From NCBI GenBank assembly GCA_019722365.1, contig JADFUC010000374.1, forward strand, positions 62,001 to 126,000: a DNA stretch of 64,000 bases. Reading direction: 5' to 3'. Below the pieces are notes generated by a model. That model ran no database searches. It had not been told where the DNA came from and saw only the letters and a program-made list of their open reading frames with translations. The stretch is from Lithospermum erythrorhizon (Eukaryota > Streptophyta > Magnoliopsida > Boraginales > Boraginaceae). Of this stretch, positions 46,196 to 61,290 are shown in pieces (positions within the stretch are counted from its first letter, which is position 1; the number at the start of each line of letters is the position of its first letter). Both the position numbers and the translations under genes were made by a program.

Positions 46196-49184
46196 TGTCA
46201 CATTTGGATAATCTGAGTAGGCTTGTCGTGCATATTTCTTATTATTAGTTGGATATTTGTTGTTAAGAAAAACTTTGAAGATTAAATCCATATACTGATA
46301 GTCACGTGATAAAAAGTAGCAAACAACGGATTATATCGCGGTTGGACGGCACGCGTTATTTAAACTTAGTGATGAAACGGGGAGCGTTTGAAAGCAGCGT
46401 GTGATGAAGCTGGAACCGCAGTGCGAAGCGTTTGTGATGAATAATGCATGTCAATTTAAATTTTTTTCACAATACGCAAAATGGTCGCGTGGTGATCGCG
46501 TGATAAATTGACTTAACGGATTCAAACTGCGGAAGACCATTTTGCCTATTATTGAAGCATGAAGTGATGAAGCAAGGGCGTTTTGAAATGTGAGTGATGA
46601 CTAGAACTTCAGTAGCGATTGAGGATTTTGCCTAATAAAATTACAAAATGAATACGTGTCAATGCTAAATGCTTTAGACAGGTTGATCCTAATAACATCA
46701 CTCGCCGATACCGATTTATTTGATTGATTATTGATTATGTGATTTTTTAATAAGATAAAATTATCAATCAATAAAAAAAAGAAATATTACTCCTGATCCT
46801 TTATATAAGGACCATTTTCTAAAATAAAAATCCTTTTTGGGATCTACGTTTATCAATTAGGTAAGAAAAGTGGGAAAATTAAAGTTTCTTTGATAATAGT
46901 TAAATTTTATTAAAGCTTTTTATTGCCAAAAATTAAATGATCATAGAAGAAATGGTGGAGGAAGTAGGAAGGAAATAAACTAAGCTTGATACAAAAAATA
47001 GCATTGATAAACCAAAACAATCATTTATAATGGTAAATTTTTGTTAAATAATTACTTAAATTGAGATGGAAAAATTAATAGCGACTACGTCTTCACTTAT
47101 AACCTGGTCAGTGAGCATCTTGTTTATTGTTACCGCAATCCATCCGTTTACTCGAACTCATAATCAACGAGGTCTAAGGTTATGATGAAAAAGGCATTAG
47201 ATCATGCTGTCTTATATGATTCATTGTCATGAATATGTCAAAATATTAAAATAGTTGATGAAGTGGATGTCATGTTTTTAAAAAATTCTATATTAAATTA
47301 TATCGCATGCATATCACGTTGATGGCATCATGAGATATAAGGAAATGGAGCAGGCGTCTGAGTCAGCAGAAATGCCATAAATAGTGATGAAACTCACCAA
47401 TCCAAATATAATACTCCTTAGATTAAGCATCTGACTTTTCAGTTTTTTCGTGTCAATTTTTAATTATCGATAAGCTAGTGATTACATGATGAAAATTTAT
47501 AAAAAATTTGCTTTTATGAAAAAATATTTAAAGACAAATTTATTAATATCATTTTTATATTTTTTAAACTAAAAAATAATAAATAATTGATAGTTAAAAC
47601 TAGGCACGCAAAAAATGAAAACATACTATAATATAAATTGGAGGTAATATCCAAAAGTTGAACTTGATTGAAATTGCCTCAATTGAACTTGGTTGTGTAG
47701 TTGTATGATTGGAGAAAATGAAGAGTGGTATTCCACTTCATCCTCTTAATTTTCGTAATCAGGTTTGTTTGAATGTTTATGATTCTCTCGAGCCTTTGTC
47801 TTGTGTTCCTGGAGTATAACTATAGTCAAACGTGCTTCAGGTATATCATTTTACGAGTCATAAGTATAGTCCAAGCGTGCTTGGTATATCGTTTTAGAAT
47901 TTCACTCTCAGTATTCAGCTTTATCTTGTATAAAATGAAATTCAATTCTTAACTTCAAAGATCAAGAAATGCTAGCATAATCACTATATCAATTTAATTA
48001 TCCCATTTTCATGAGCTGGAAAAATTTCCAACCACATGGCTCATCAATAAATATATGATTAATAATTGAGAAATCAAAATGAGTTTATACCGACAAATTA
48101 TTAAAAACAAGAAATCTTGTATCTTAGATGCCTTCCTAGACAAGCAATTGAAGTTATATGGAATTAAACAATTTTAGAAAGAAGTGTTAAGCAATATTTT
48201 TTTTACAATTTTGTCGAATTATTAGTTTCTATATTAGAGTCACTCCTTCAATAATAACTTAGTTTCAATTCAATTTGGATGTTTTTTCAACAAATTATTA
48301 AATGCACATTGAAGCAATATCACATCAATATAATCCACAATTTGTATCAATATAAATTTTAATTAATTAATGATTTTATTTTAATTAATTACTTTTTCCG
48401 ACATATTATTTTAATTAATTACTTTTTCCGACAATTTATTTTAATTAATGATTTTATTTTTCGACGTAAATATTGACGATGAAAGTACCTAATTATTTCA
48501 TGAAAATTATAACCAAATAATCTTTTAAAAATATCAATCCAAATAAATTAGTCTTGACATATAGAATCAAAACTTATTGTTCAAGAAAACCATTAATAAA
48601 AAAAAAATACCTTATTAGGGAAAAATGGATCTTTGTAGAATATCCCTGAAAACGAGGGACTCAAAAACAAGAGGACAAAACCGCCAGGCTAACAGATTTA
48701 TCGCGATACTTTCAAAGGCCTTTCAAACTCTCCTTTTGGTCCAACACTACTACTACAAAAAAAAGAGGAAATGATTAATTTATTCATAATTAAAACTTCC
48801 TTTGAGAACATTTACACGAATCTGGATCATTTGCTATACTTTTATAATAATTTTTGTCACACTTGGTTAATATCACGACACATAATTTTAATTTTTAAAT
48901 TAATTTCTTAAAACAACCAAGATAAGTGTCATAATATTGTAACATAGATACATAAAATAGTCTGGATACTCCGTAGCACTTTGATAATACTCTGTTAAAA
49001 TTACGAAGTATACTTATTTTTTATTTTTAAATTAAATTTTAACAACAATTAATACACGCATCACGATCTATCACAAAAAATATCATATAAAATATCACAA
49101 ATGATCCTTTCCGAAATAAAATAGTAATTTCATTAAAAAAATAATATTTGGATGTGTGAATAGCACCGCCTCCTCTTCTCACAC
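46196..49184. other. AT-rich spacer, no gene seen
   Basis: Non-coding sequence leads up to the aldolase promoter. Small local repeats are present: a doubled TATAGTC..CGTGCTT..GGTATATC block at 47820-47905 and repeated TTTTAATTAATTACTTTTTC at 48375-48440. No coding exon was recognised. Confidence 0.45.
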
Positions 49185-49192
49185 TATTTATA
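49185..49192 (+). promoter_or_regulatory. aldolase TATA box
   Basis: TATTTATA lies about 100 bp before the aldolase start codon and just after a CT-rich tract (CCTCCTCTTCTC). Position and context fit a core promoter. Confidence 0.6.
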
Positions 49193-49287
49193 CACATAAA
49201 CATTGACCCTTTTTTCTACTCTTCACCAACTCCCCGTTTTTTCATCCCCTTCATTTCTCCTATTTTTCAACTATTTGTCCCAAAATA

Positions 49288-52530
<3,243 letters not shown>

Positions 52531-54091
52531 TTCGTTTTATCTCCGTTTTTATGTCTACTTTGTTTGAAGAACACACATGACAGTGTGGATACCTGTCACC
52601 ATTTCTATTTTCTGTGGCTCGTAGGCCTGACTTCGTTTTCATTTTCTAGATTGCTTTAATAAGGTTTGAGCTACGGATGCTTTGCAATTTTTCTGGTTCT
52701 TACCATATACTCCAACATTTGGTTCTTTTGGCCATTTTTGGTTTCTTTAATCATATATCAATATATGTTTTCTATCCCATATTTGGTTTCTTTTTCAGAT
52801 AGCAATTTTGTTTTATATACTAGCTTCAACTCATAACAAAGTAGATGCTTTGACATAATTGTTGGTAAATGGTGTGGTAAAACTGTTTGTTTTATGTCCA
52901 AACTAGTTTAAACTATACCTCAAACTAACACACAAATTTTCACTGTGCTCTTATGAGCCTGAGGTAAAAGTAGAAGCTTTCTATCACTTGGTTTGCTTGG
53001 TATTACATATCAAGTTATGTGGGAGCCCTGGTTTAGCATAAGCCATCTGAATTTGGGTGTACTGAAGTTAGTGCATGTAATTATTTTTATCCTGGACTCC
53101 AAACCAATTGATCTAGATTGGAACCTTCGTTAAGGAGTTCAACTTAGTAATAGTATAATTTTAGCTTGCCATATATATTTTGGAGTAAGAAAGTAGGGGT
53201 TTGCTTCAATTGATAATAAAATGTGAGAGAATCGATTGAGGTGGTAAAATCGAGCAGAATACGTCTAATAGTTGATCAATAAGGAAATATGAAAATATGG
53301 TAGTCACAAATCGATGTAGAGGGAGGAAGGCAGAAGAAGAACCAACTAAAGAGTAAAGACTATATAAAATGTTTCGGAGTGTACGAAGATTACGATTGAA
53401 ATGACCCAACAAAGGGTTGAATGTAGATATATTCATAATACCGACCCTTTCAATATATATATACCGACCCTTTCAATGGGGGTAAGGTTCAGTTTGGTAT
53501 GTTTAATATGAGGTATTGGTGTATTACATGAAACCAGAGTCTATATAATCGATTCTTGAACACATAATGATGCATACACTTGTTTCCGTGTCTTGTAGCA
53601 TTTTAGCAATATCGCGTCGTAAATGTTACGTATAATTCGTCGGTTTCAAACCATCGTGATCGAAGTGAAATTTTAAGAAACGTTAGTGATATTCTGGCAT
53701 TTCGCCAGTCTCGTTTGATCGAGTCTACTAACAAATATGAAAAGAAGAACAAACACCACTACTACACAATTTAAGAGCAAACAGAATCTGTATAATATCC
53801 GTCATGTCATATAAGTTCGCATGTTTTGTCATCTCAAGTTCAGCAAAATTGCTGTGGTATCAGAGGAGCACTCCAAACATGGAAAATAAGGGAAATCAAA
53901 ACTTTTCCATGAGTGCTCCTGCCTCCTCGTACCAATTCTGACATACATTTGTGATCTGACTAAAGCAGTTTAAAGAGATTGTTTACTTACAACATTTCAA
54001 CTCCTACCTAGAAATGTTCCTATTTCTAACGCTTAGCACGGGTTAGATGAGGGTCGATATAAGAAAATGGAGTTAGATAGCTATGTTGTCT
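52531..54091. other. convergent spacer, no gene seen
   Basis: It contains the 3' UTRs of the aldolase and of the AP2 gene. A TATATATACCGACCCTTTCA block is duplicated at about 53440-53475. No coding exon or transposon was recognised. Confidence 0.45.
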
Positions 54092-57000
54092 TTAATAAGA
54101 TTGATGATTAGGCCAGAAGAAATACTCAGCTGGTGACTGGAGTTGGAGCGGTGACATTGAGGTCAATAACGATGACATACCACTGGGAGCATCAGACATA
54201 TTGTTATTGCTTGGCTGGAGGTGTTGGAACAGATTGTGATGATAGAATGGTGTCGAATCATATTGGACACCATAAGGGATGGTTGAAGCTGGCTGAACAG
54301 CAGAGAAATTTATGCTACTAGTGATGTTTGGCCCGGCCTGAAGGGTGCCTAGAGATGGCTTGAGTTCTGCTTCGAGGGAGAACTTAGTTTTCTTTGTTGC
54401 ACTGCCAATGGGAATGACGCTGTTCATGATTGCTTCAACGTCATAGCGGTTCATCTCAAAATTTGTCACAGCGTTGAGTCCTCGAAACTTTATTGCAGCG
54501 ATGTCATATGCTTCTGCTGCTTCCTCTTCAGTAGCTGAAACAACAGTTAGATAGTCAGGTAACTGAATGCTACTATAGTCGTCTCTTAATCTGAAACATA
54601 GTTTGTGCCTATTAAATAGATAACTGATGAGATTTACAACTTGAAATTATGTTATTATAGCAGATGGCTTTGTTAAACCTGACATTGAAGTGTGGTTAAC
54701 ATGGGAGTTAAAAAAATTACCAAATGTTCCCAGATACAAGTCTTTATTCCCCGAGACACGACCAATCCGAGCCTGCCATCGACCTTGTTGATGATGCCTT
54801 CATGAAGTAATCAGATATTAGAAAGAGCAGGGAACTACAGTGCAATAATATGTGATCCCCTCTTTCTAATGCTTTCTCTTATTAATTCTAATAACCTCAC
54901 AGCCAACTCCATGATTATATGAAGAGAAATGCAGAGCATCGCATAAACACAAACCTTGTAACACCACGATATTTGGATGCTCCTCTGGAGAAGCCACTAC
55001 TTTTCCTACAAAATGATGGAGTTTCATCAAATTGTGTACGTAGAACATTTGATTGGTCAAATATACAACTTGTTCCCAACTATGAAGTATTTGAAATTAA
55101 ATATATATTTTGATTAAAGTAAAAACCTTCTGAGCGAGGCAATGAATTCTTGCTTGGTCATATGCTTCATATCTTCCAGCTCCTGAGTGTAATTGGAGAT
55201 CTATGGACATAAAATAGGATTGGTATTAGAGTTGAAGTGCAATGATACATGTGATGAAATCCCACAGAAAATATCGAAATGGTGTGCTATATTACTTGAA
55301 AATTGGTGGTAGCAGAAGGACCCCAGTATTTTAGAGCTGCCAGATCATATGATCTTGCTGCCTTATCTTCTTTGTCATAACCACCTGCATAGTTATTTTT
55401 CAAAGAAATGAGAACTAAATTTATATAACCGTGTCATATGGATAACTAGCCAAACAAGGAGAGGAGCTTACCCAAGTACACTGCAGCAAAACAATCCAGG
55501 AGCCAAGAACAAATGCATGCAAAATAAACAAGAGGATAGAACGTTAGCTAAGAATGTAATTGAAATTTCCAGAATGGAAATTAGTATACTAATGAACATA
55601 TAGCAACAATGGATGTTATAGTGTCTTCATGGAAGATACAGCTATTATGCGGACATTTATAAACTATTAGAATGTCTCCCTCCCAGATCTTTGCCTCACC
55701 ACTTCCTCTCCAAGTTAATGATGAGCAGTGAAGACATTAGAGATCTTCTCCCCTTGGTAAACAACACCATAAGTAATCACTCAGTTGACTGGATAAAAGG
55801 GAATGAAAGTGAATGCCATACTATCAAGATATTTTTACATTGTTCGTCCCTCTACTGCCCCGCCAAGATATGCAAATGTACTACTAGTTCTAGATCTTGA
55901 AAATGAAATGTTGATACTAATCATTCAGTTTCCAATGTAGCCTACCTTGACGGCCTTTTCTAGCCTGACCCTCTCTTCTACAGCTGTTATCCCAAAGGTG
56001 TGCTTCATATCTCCCTGTCCACCTATGTCTACACAAACACACACACAATCATAAATAAACTAGACTTTGAGGACTAGCAAATTGTAAGCCAACCCGAAAC
56101 AATGTACAAATGTAGCTAAACAAATTCAAGAACATAGTAGTAACAATTTACATAGAAAATTACCTTGTAACGCCACGGTAAATTGAAGTTCTTTGACCAA
56201 AATTATCGCTTATTTTCTTGGAACTCTCCGAATTCGAATCAACTGAAACAATCGACTTATCATGGCATTGAGCAATACTATTGCTACTAACACCAAGTGA
56301 CAAACCACCAGCAGATGGTGGGCAATGTGAGTAGCCAGCCACACCAGCAGCTGCAACAACCAACTCAGTCCTTGAATCAATACTCTGGCCAGCAAAATCT
56401 CCACTCATCACCTGAGTCTTCCCAACAGATGCTGAGTCCTCAACCTCAGAGCCAGAGTTCGTCGAAAAGGTCTGGAAGTTAAGAAATCGTATATTTATTC
56501 AGTAATTGTGTTAAGATTTCGATATTTTACATTATTTGACCCACCCAAAGTACGAAAAATTATTAATACATATATTAACATGCCCCAATGCCCAATGCCT
56601 TTGAAGGGCTTCCGCTTAGGCGGGATAAGAGGGGTCGGATAGCTTGCCCCTGCGATAACAAGGAGGCTGTTTCCCAACCAACAAACTACTAATGAAATTT
56701 AATAATTTATTTTATATCTAAATATTATTTATTTGGCTCACCCTAAGATTTTGTTCTAGTTCCACCCCCGACTGGAACCCAGCAATGGCATTGAGATCTT
56801 GATGATGCCCATTGAAGTAAGCTCCAGCAGCTGAACTTGCACCACCCTGATCATAGATATTAGTCAGGGATGAGTCATTTGTCTCAGTTTGACTATAGGC
56901 AGCCGCGGCATCGCCACCTAGGAAGTCCTCCAGCTTTGGCTGAGCCTGGTGATGCATTTGAGGATCAATGTAGGAATAGTTGTACATGGTGTTCATGTTT

Positions 57001-57651
57001 TGTTCTGCAACTGATTTGCTCACTTGCTGGTTTGTATCAGCCCAACCTGCACACAAACAATGAAACTTTAGCGCAAGAATGGTAAAGGCCAGTTTGGACT
57101 AAGTCGCGCCAATGCAAACTCCAAGAACTAATTCTCGACTTTTGTCAAACTTCGACTTTTACCAAAGTTCAGGACTGTTTATGCAATTAACTCAACAATG
57201 AATCATCAATGCAACAATAACAACATGCCCCAATAACTCTTTAAGTATAACGTCTAAGCAGGATAAGGGGTTGGATTGTAGTCAGCTTGCCCCATAATAA
57301 CATAAGATTTATTTTACTTGTTTTCGATCAAGTTTGAATCTTTGTACAAACACTATTTTCTAGAAACATGGATGTCACTATCTATATATTTAATATCATG
57401 TATTAATATGAAGCAAACAAACAAATATTCCGTAAGTAACTTTATTCAAGAAAATACAAGGAAAATTTAATAAATGCTTTCAAGAAAATAATTAATTTAC
57501 CATTGGCATAGATGTTATCACCAAAGTAAAAATGATGAGAATCATGAGGAAGTTTAATGTCAGACTGCAACATTTGAGGCTGTGAAGTAGTGTTGTTAAA
57601 CATGTCCATTGATGTTAGTGAAAATGAGAGCCAATTGTTCTCTGGTGCCAT
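54092..57651 (-). CDS. AIL6: AINTEGUMENTA-LIKE 6/7 (PLETHORA) AP2 transcription factor
   Basis: Ten minus-strand exons are joined in frame: 57501-57651, 56742-57046, 56164-56471, 55946-56028, 55472-55480, 55296-55384, 55127-55200, 54955-55005, 54721-54797 and 54092-54534. They encode 529 residues. The N-terminus [28 protein letters not shown] and [10 protein letters not shown] match AIL6/PLT3 and AIL7/PLT7. AP2 repeat 1 starts SIYRGVTR at about residue 248, and repeat 2 starts SKYRGVTR at about 350. The linker [20 protein letters not shown] and the tail [18 protein letters not shown] are typical. The fifth exon is the 9-nt VYL microexon shared by plant AP2/ANT genes. These nuclear factors maintain meristem and organ-primordium growth downstream of auxin. 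Choosing between AIL6 and AIL7 needs a tree. SINEs sit in introns 1 and 2. Confidence 0.95.
56578..56678. repeat. Au-like SINE in AIL6 intron 2
   Basis: ATGCCCCAATGCCCAATGCC, GGGCTTCCGCTTAGGCGGGA, AAGAGGGGTCGGATAG and AACAAGGAGGCTGTTTCC follow the order of the Au SINE core. It is the best preserved of the copies in this window and lies antisense-strand relative to the gene. Confidence 0.7.
57211..57306. repeat. Au-like SINE in AIL6 intron 1
   Basis: GCAACAATAACAACATGCCC, CAATAACTCTTTAAG, CGTCTAAGCAGGATAAGGGG and CAGCTTGCCCCATAATAAC match the copy at 56.6 kb at moderate divergence. The 5' CAACAATAACAACA run is typical of these elements. Confidence 0.65.
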
Positions 57652-58485
57652 TTTTTTTGTGTGTACTATGTATATAGCTTAGCTTGATTCAATTTATAAG
57701 TAATTTTGTTTCAAGAAAGAAGTAAACAACCCTTTATTTCAATGATTTGGAAGAGTGAGATAAACCCATTTTTGCATGCAGCTATATCAAGATTGAGGTG
57801 CAACAAACAGAAAAAAAGGGTTGAAAAATGCAAATTAATGAAGTAGAAATGGGTGAAGTTGAAGAGAGTTGAGCAAAAGAAGAGATGTAAAGGGAACATA
57901 GGTGGAGTAATATAATGGGGGGCAAAAGGCGGTTTCGTCTGCCATTCGGCGTAAAACCTGGAGGACAAACCATAGATTTTTCATTTAAGTATTCCTGTTA
58001 GATATTGTAAAATATGGATTCGATTTTAAGGTACATAAATTAATTTTTTTTTTTTTTTTTTAAATTTAATAACTTTAATTTGATTAAAAATAATATATAA
58101 GTTTACAAAAAAAATATAATGAGTTTGTAGAAATATTAGAAAACATATCATTACAAATAAAATAGAAGATAAAATGTTGAAACTTGTATATTTTTGAAAT
58201 TGTTTATCTTATTTTAAATTTCTAACACATAAAATATGTGTATTATATATAATATTAAAATAGTGGATCTCAAATTTTGAAAATAAAATTATATTTATCA
58301 TGTTCTCATTAACTTGATTTGAATTGATACATTAAATAAGACATAATACGGAGTATGACTATACCTTCTTTAATTTAACTAATATCCATTTCAATTTAAT
58401 TTATCCATTTTAATTTAGTTAAAACATCTTTTTAATGTAATAGTCACCCACTTCCAAGCAATCTCATTTCAATTATTCTTAAAAG
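57652..58485. other. AIL6 upstream region
   Basis: Putative 5' UTR and promoter of the minus-strand AP2 gene. A TATATA motif lies at about 57669-57674. Further out the sequence is AT-rich, with a T tract at 58045-58060. No gene is seen. Confidence 0.45.
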
Positions 58486-58840
58486 TATTACTTCATCAGT
58501 TTCTAATTACTTGATGATATAGTAAAAAAATATTATTTCATTTTACTTGATCGTTTATATTTTCAATGTACCTTTTTGCTTTGAACTTTTAAAAAACCCT
58601 TTTCTCTCAATATTCTTCTTTTCATTTGTTGATAATTTTATCTCTTCTTGAAATAATAAAATAAATTAGTTACTTAATAAAGTATTTTTTTTTAAATGTA
58701 CTTTTTTGCTTTGTCTTCTAATATTTTTCTTTTCATTGGTTGATAATTTTATCTCTTCTTAAAAATAATAAAATAAATTAGTTATTTAATAAAGTAATTT
58801 TTAACTAATTGATCAAGTAATTAGGAATTGAGAGAGTATT
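58486..58840. mobile_element. Stowaway-like MITE
   Basis: Left end TATTACTTCATCAGTTTCTA then ATTACTTGAT is mirrored by the right end ATCAAGTAATTAGGAATTGA then GAGAGTATT, an imperfect inverted repeat with TA at both borders. Internally a ~120-bp segment (TTTGTTGATAATTTTATCTC, AATAAAATAAATTAGTTA) is duplicated at about 58560-58680 and 58690-58800. A related partial copy is at about 59290-59410. Confidence 0.6.
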
Positions 58841-59890
58841 ACATAAAAAGATATATACGATTAAATACTCCAACAGATTACTTTTACACCAAAATTCATT
58901 TCAAAATTACAATGATATAATTAATGAAATTAGTAATTAATTTGAGAGGTGGGATGCACCTATCGCTTTAAACCAATCTTTTGTCTTCATGATCTTTAAT
59001 TGTGGTAGTACACATTCACTCGTATTGCCACTTGTCCATCATGCACGACCCCCAACTTATGAGTCCTTGTTTTTTGCTTTTATGTGGTTTTCTTTTTGAC
59101 TATTTTCCTAAAACACACCAATGATTTTTTTTTTTATTTCTAACTATATGTTTCAAGCAATTACATACTTATATCAGATAATAATTAAATTTTAAACTAA
59201 ATAAATTAAGTTTGAAGCCCAAAGTTAAAAACAACTTAAAGTCAGACTCTTTTCTATTACACAAGTTTCAAAAAATATTTCACTTGAATTAGTTATTCCC
59301 TCAAAATGAATGCTAAATTTGTCTCATAATATTCTTATTCCATTGGTTAGTTAATATTTTTTCTCTCCTTGAAAATAGTAAAACAAATTATTATCTTAAT
59401 AAAATACTTTGCGCTACGATCAATTGTAAATCGGTAGATCGGTAATATAATTATGGTCTACTTATCTGTTTATCAATTGATTTTAGATAGAGCCCATAAA
59501 CTCTTAACAAGGTGTAGCAACAATTTAAACCAATATCGAAAACAAGAATCCAACACATGCGACTAGGAATTGAATAGATTTCATTTACTTTTGTTAAAAT
59601 TGATTATGAGAAATTATAAAATGCCTCTCTCGGTATAATGTAACCCTTTCTGCTCTACAATATTGTTCGATCTCAGACCTCATCGGTCTCCTCTCTGTTA
59701 CATTTTGATTCTCGTTTGAGGTGGGGATTGTTGAGCCTGGCAGTGTCAAATAATGTGATTGTATAGGTTGATCTAATTGTGGGATTGCCAACTATATGGA
59801 GTATATGAGATAAGTAGTTTAGTGTTCCAATTTCACCAGACTTATGATATATCATTTATTGTTGACAAGTATATGAGATAAGTAGTTTTG
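58841..59890. other. spacer, repeat debris
   Basis: No gene is seen. It includes a partial copy of the neighbouring MITE interior at 59290-59410 and a duplicated TATATGAGATAAGTAGTTT block at about 59800-59890 just before the LINE fragment. Confidence 0.4.
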
Positions 59891-59891
59891 C

Positions 59892-60150
59892 GTTAGTGGC
59901 TGATCGGATGATTATGGATAATGTGTTGTTGGCCTAAGAGGTTCATCATGTGATTAAAAAGAAAAGGGTGGGGCAATATGGATTCTTTTCGCTAAAGCTA
60001 GATATGGAAAAGGCCTGTGATCGGATTGAGTGGGGCTACTTGAAGAATGTTATGCTCACGATGGGATTCCCTGATAAGCTGGTATCGCTAATTATGGATT
60101 TTATCACAACCGTGTCCCATTCTGTTGGTAAACTGGGTGAGCCGATTAGC
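59892..60150 (+). mobile_element. LINE reverse transcriptase fragment
   Basis: Translation gives a truncated non-LTR reverse transcriptase: VADRMIMDNVLLA, an in-frame stop, then KKKRVGQYGFFSLKLDMEKA, DRIEWGYLKNVMLTMGFPDK and FITTVSHSV. The LDMEKACDRIEW segment matches the LDMSKAYDRVEW block of plant L1-type RTs. The rest of the RT, the endonuclease and the poly(A) tail are absent. It is a dead fragment. Confidence 0.85.
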
Positions 60151-61290
60151 TTAATACTCATTTCATGCGCTTGCAGTGATTTATTTCTGTGTGTGACTTT
60201 AATACCATAATCTCTATTGTTTTGATTGCTTAATCTGACAACATTATATATTACGATTCCAGATTTTTATTATTATTCTAATTATACGCTATTTTAGACA
60301 AGTGAAAAATTAAGCAATTAAGTAGCGGCCGTTTCGATAATTTACAAGGACCCACAGAATCTGAGAAATAAAGAGTACCGATTTGATGAAAGCTCACAAA
60401 GTATCAACAGATCGTTTCACTGCTATATATATAATCACGCTGGTGTATCAGTTCTTGTTTTTCGACGGCAGCCAGAAATATACATGAGTTAATTCACTTT
60501 TCTTCGGCAGAGAACGTAGCAACTTACTATTATATTCTTTTTATTTCTATCGTCATTGAAGACAATCGATAAAAAAAAAAGATTTCTACCTTTATTCATA
60601 CTCTGGGGCTTAATTTTATTTCATTAAATATTATTTATGAATTATTTTAAAGAAGAGCTAAATTTATTATTATCTGGGTTTTATTTAATTGACAAATAAG
60701 ATTTTTCTATCCGGATTTTGGAGGTATTATAATTGCAATTAGTACACCATTGACTTTAATTGATTCGATTGCTTTTGGGACCCACTAATCTTTAATCCCC
60801 GAAGATGTAACTTCGCCGAAAAAGCGATGATAATAGATCACTATTGGGCTTAATTGTTGTCATATATCTGTCACAAGTAACACATGAATTAGCTTCTAAT
60901 ATTTCCTCAAGGCCAGTGCTTACTAATTAATTTCACCGGTGACATAGGAGATTAATTAAATCGAGAACATTCTACAAACTTTACCAACCGTATAATCGAA
61001 CTAACGGTAAATGCAATTCAGCTGATAAATCTATTATTTGGATAGAGAATACTAATTAAGTAGTTAAGTTTAGATACCCCTCGGTAACTTTTTTATTCAT
61101 ATAAGTTTATTCCTTTTAATCGCACCGCAATTTTAAATTTAACTAGCTTATTACAATCAATTCTAATACTTAGTTTCATTTACACATAAGTAATTTAAGT
61201 AAACCAGCCTGATTCGAATTCCCTTACTGAGCACCTGTGACTACTACAAGATTCGTGCTCTCAAGCGAGAATATAATTTGTTCCATCAAA
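60151..61290. other. possible LTR upstream of a gypsy-type primer site
   Basis: Non-coding sequence ends TTCCATCAAA directly before a primer-site-like motif, so part of it is probably a left LTR. I could not define its 5' end, and no second LTR is visible in the window. Confidence 0.35.
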
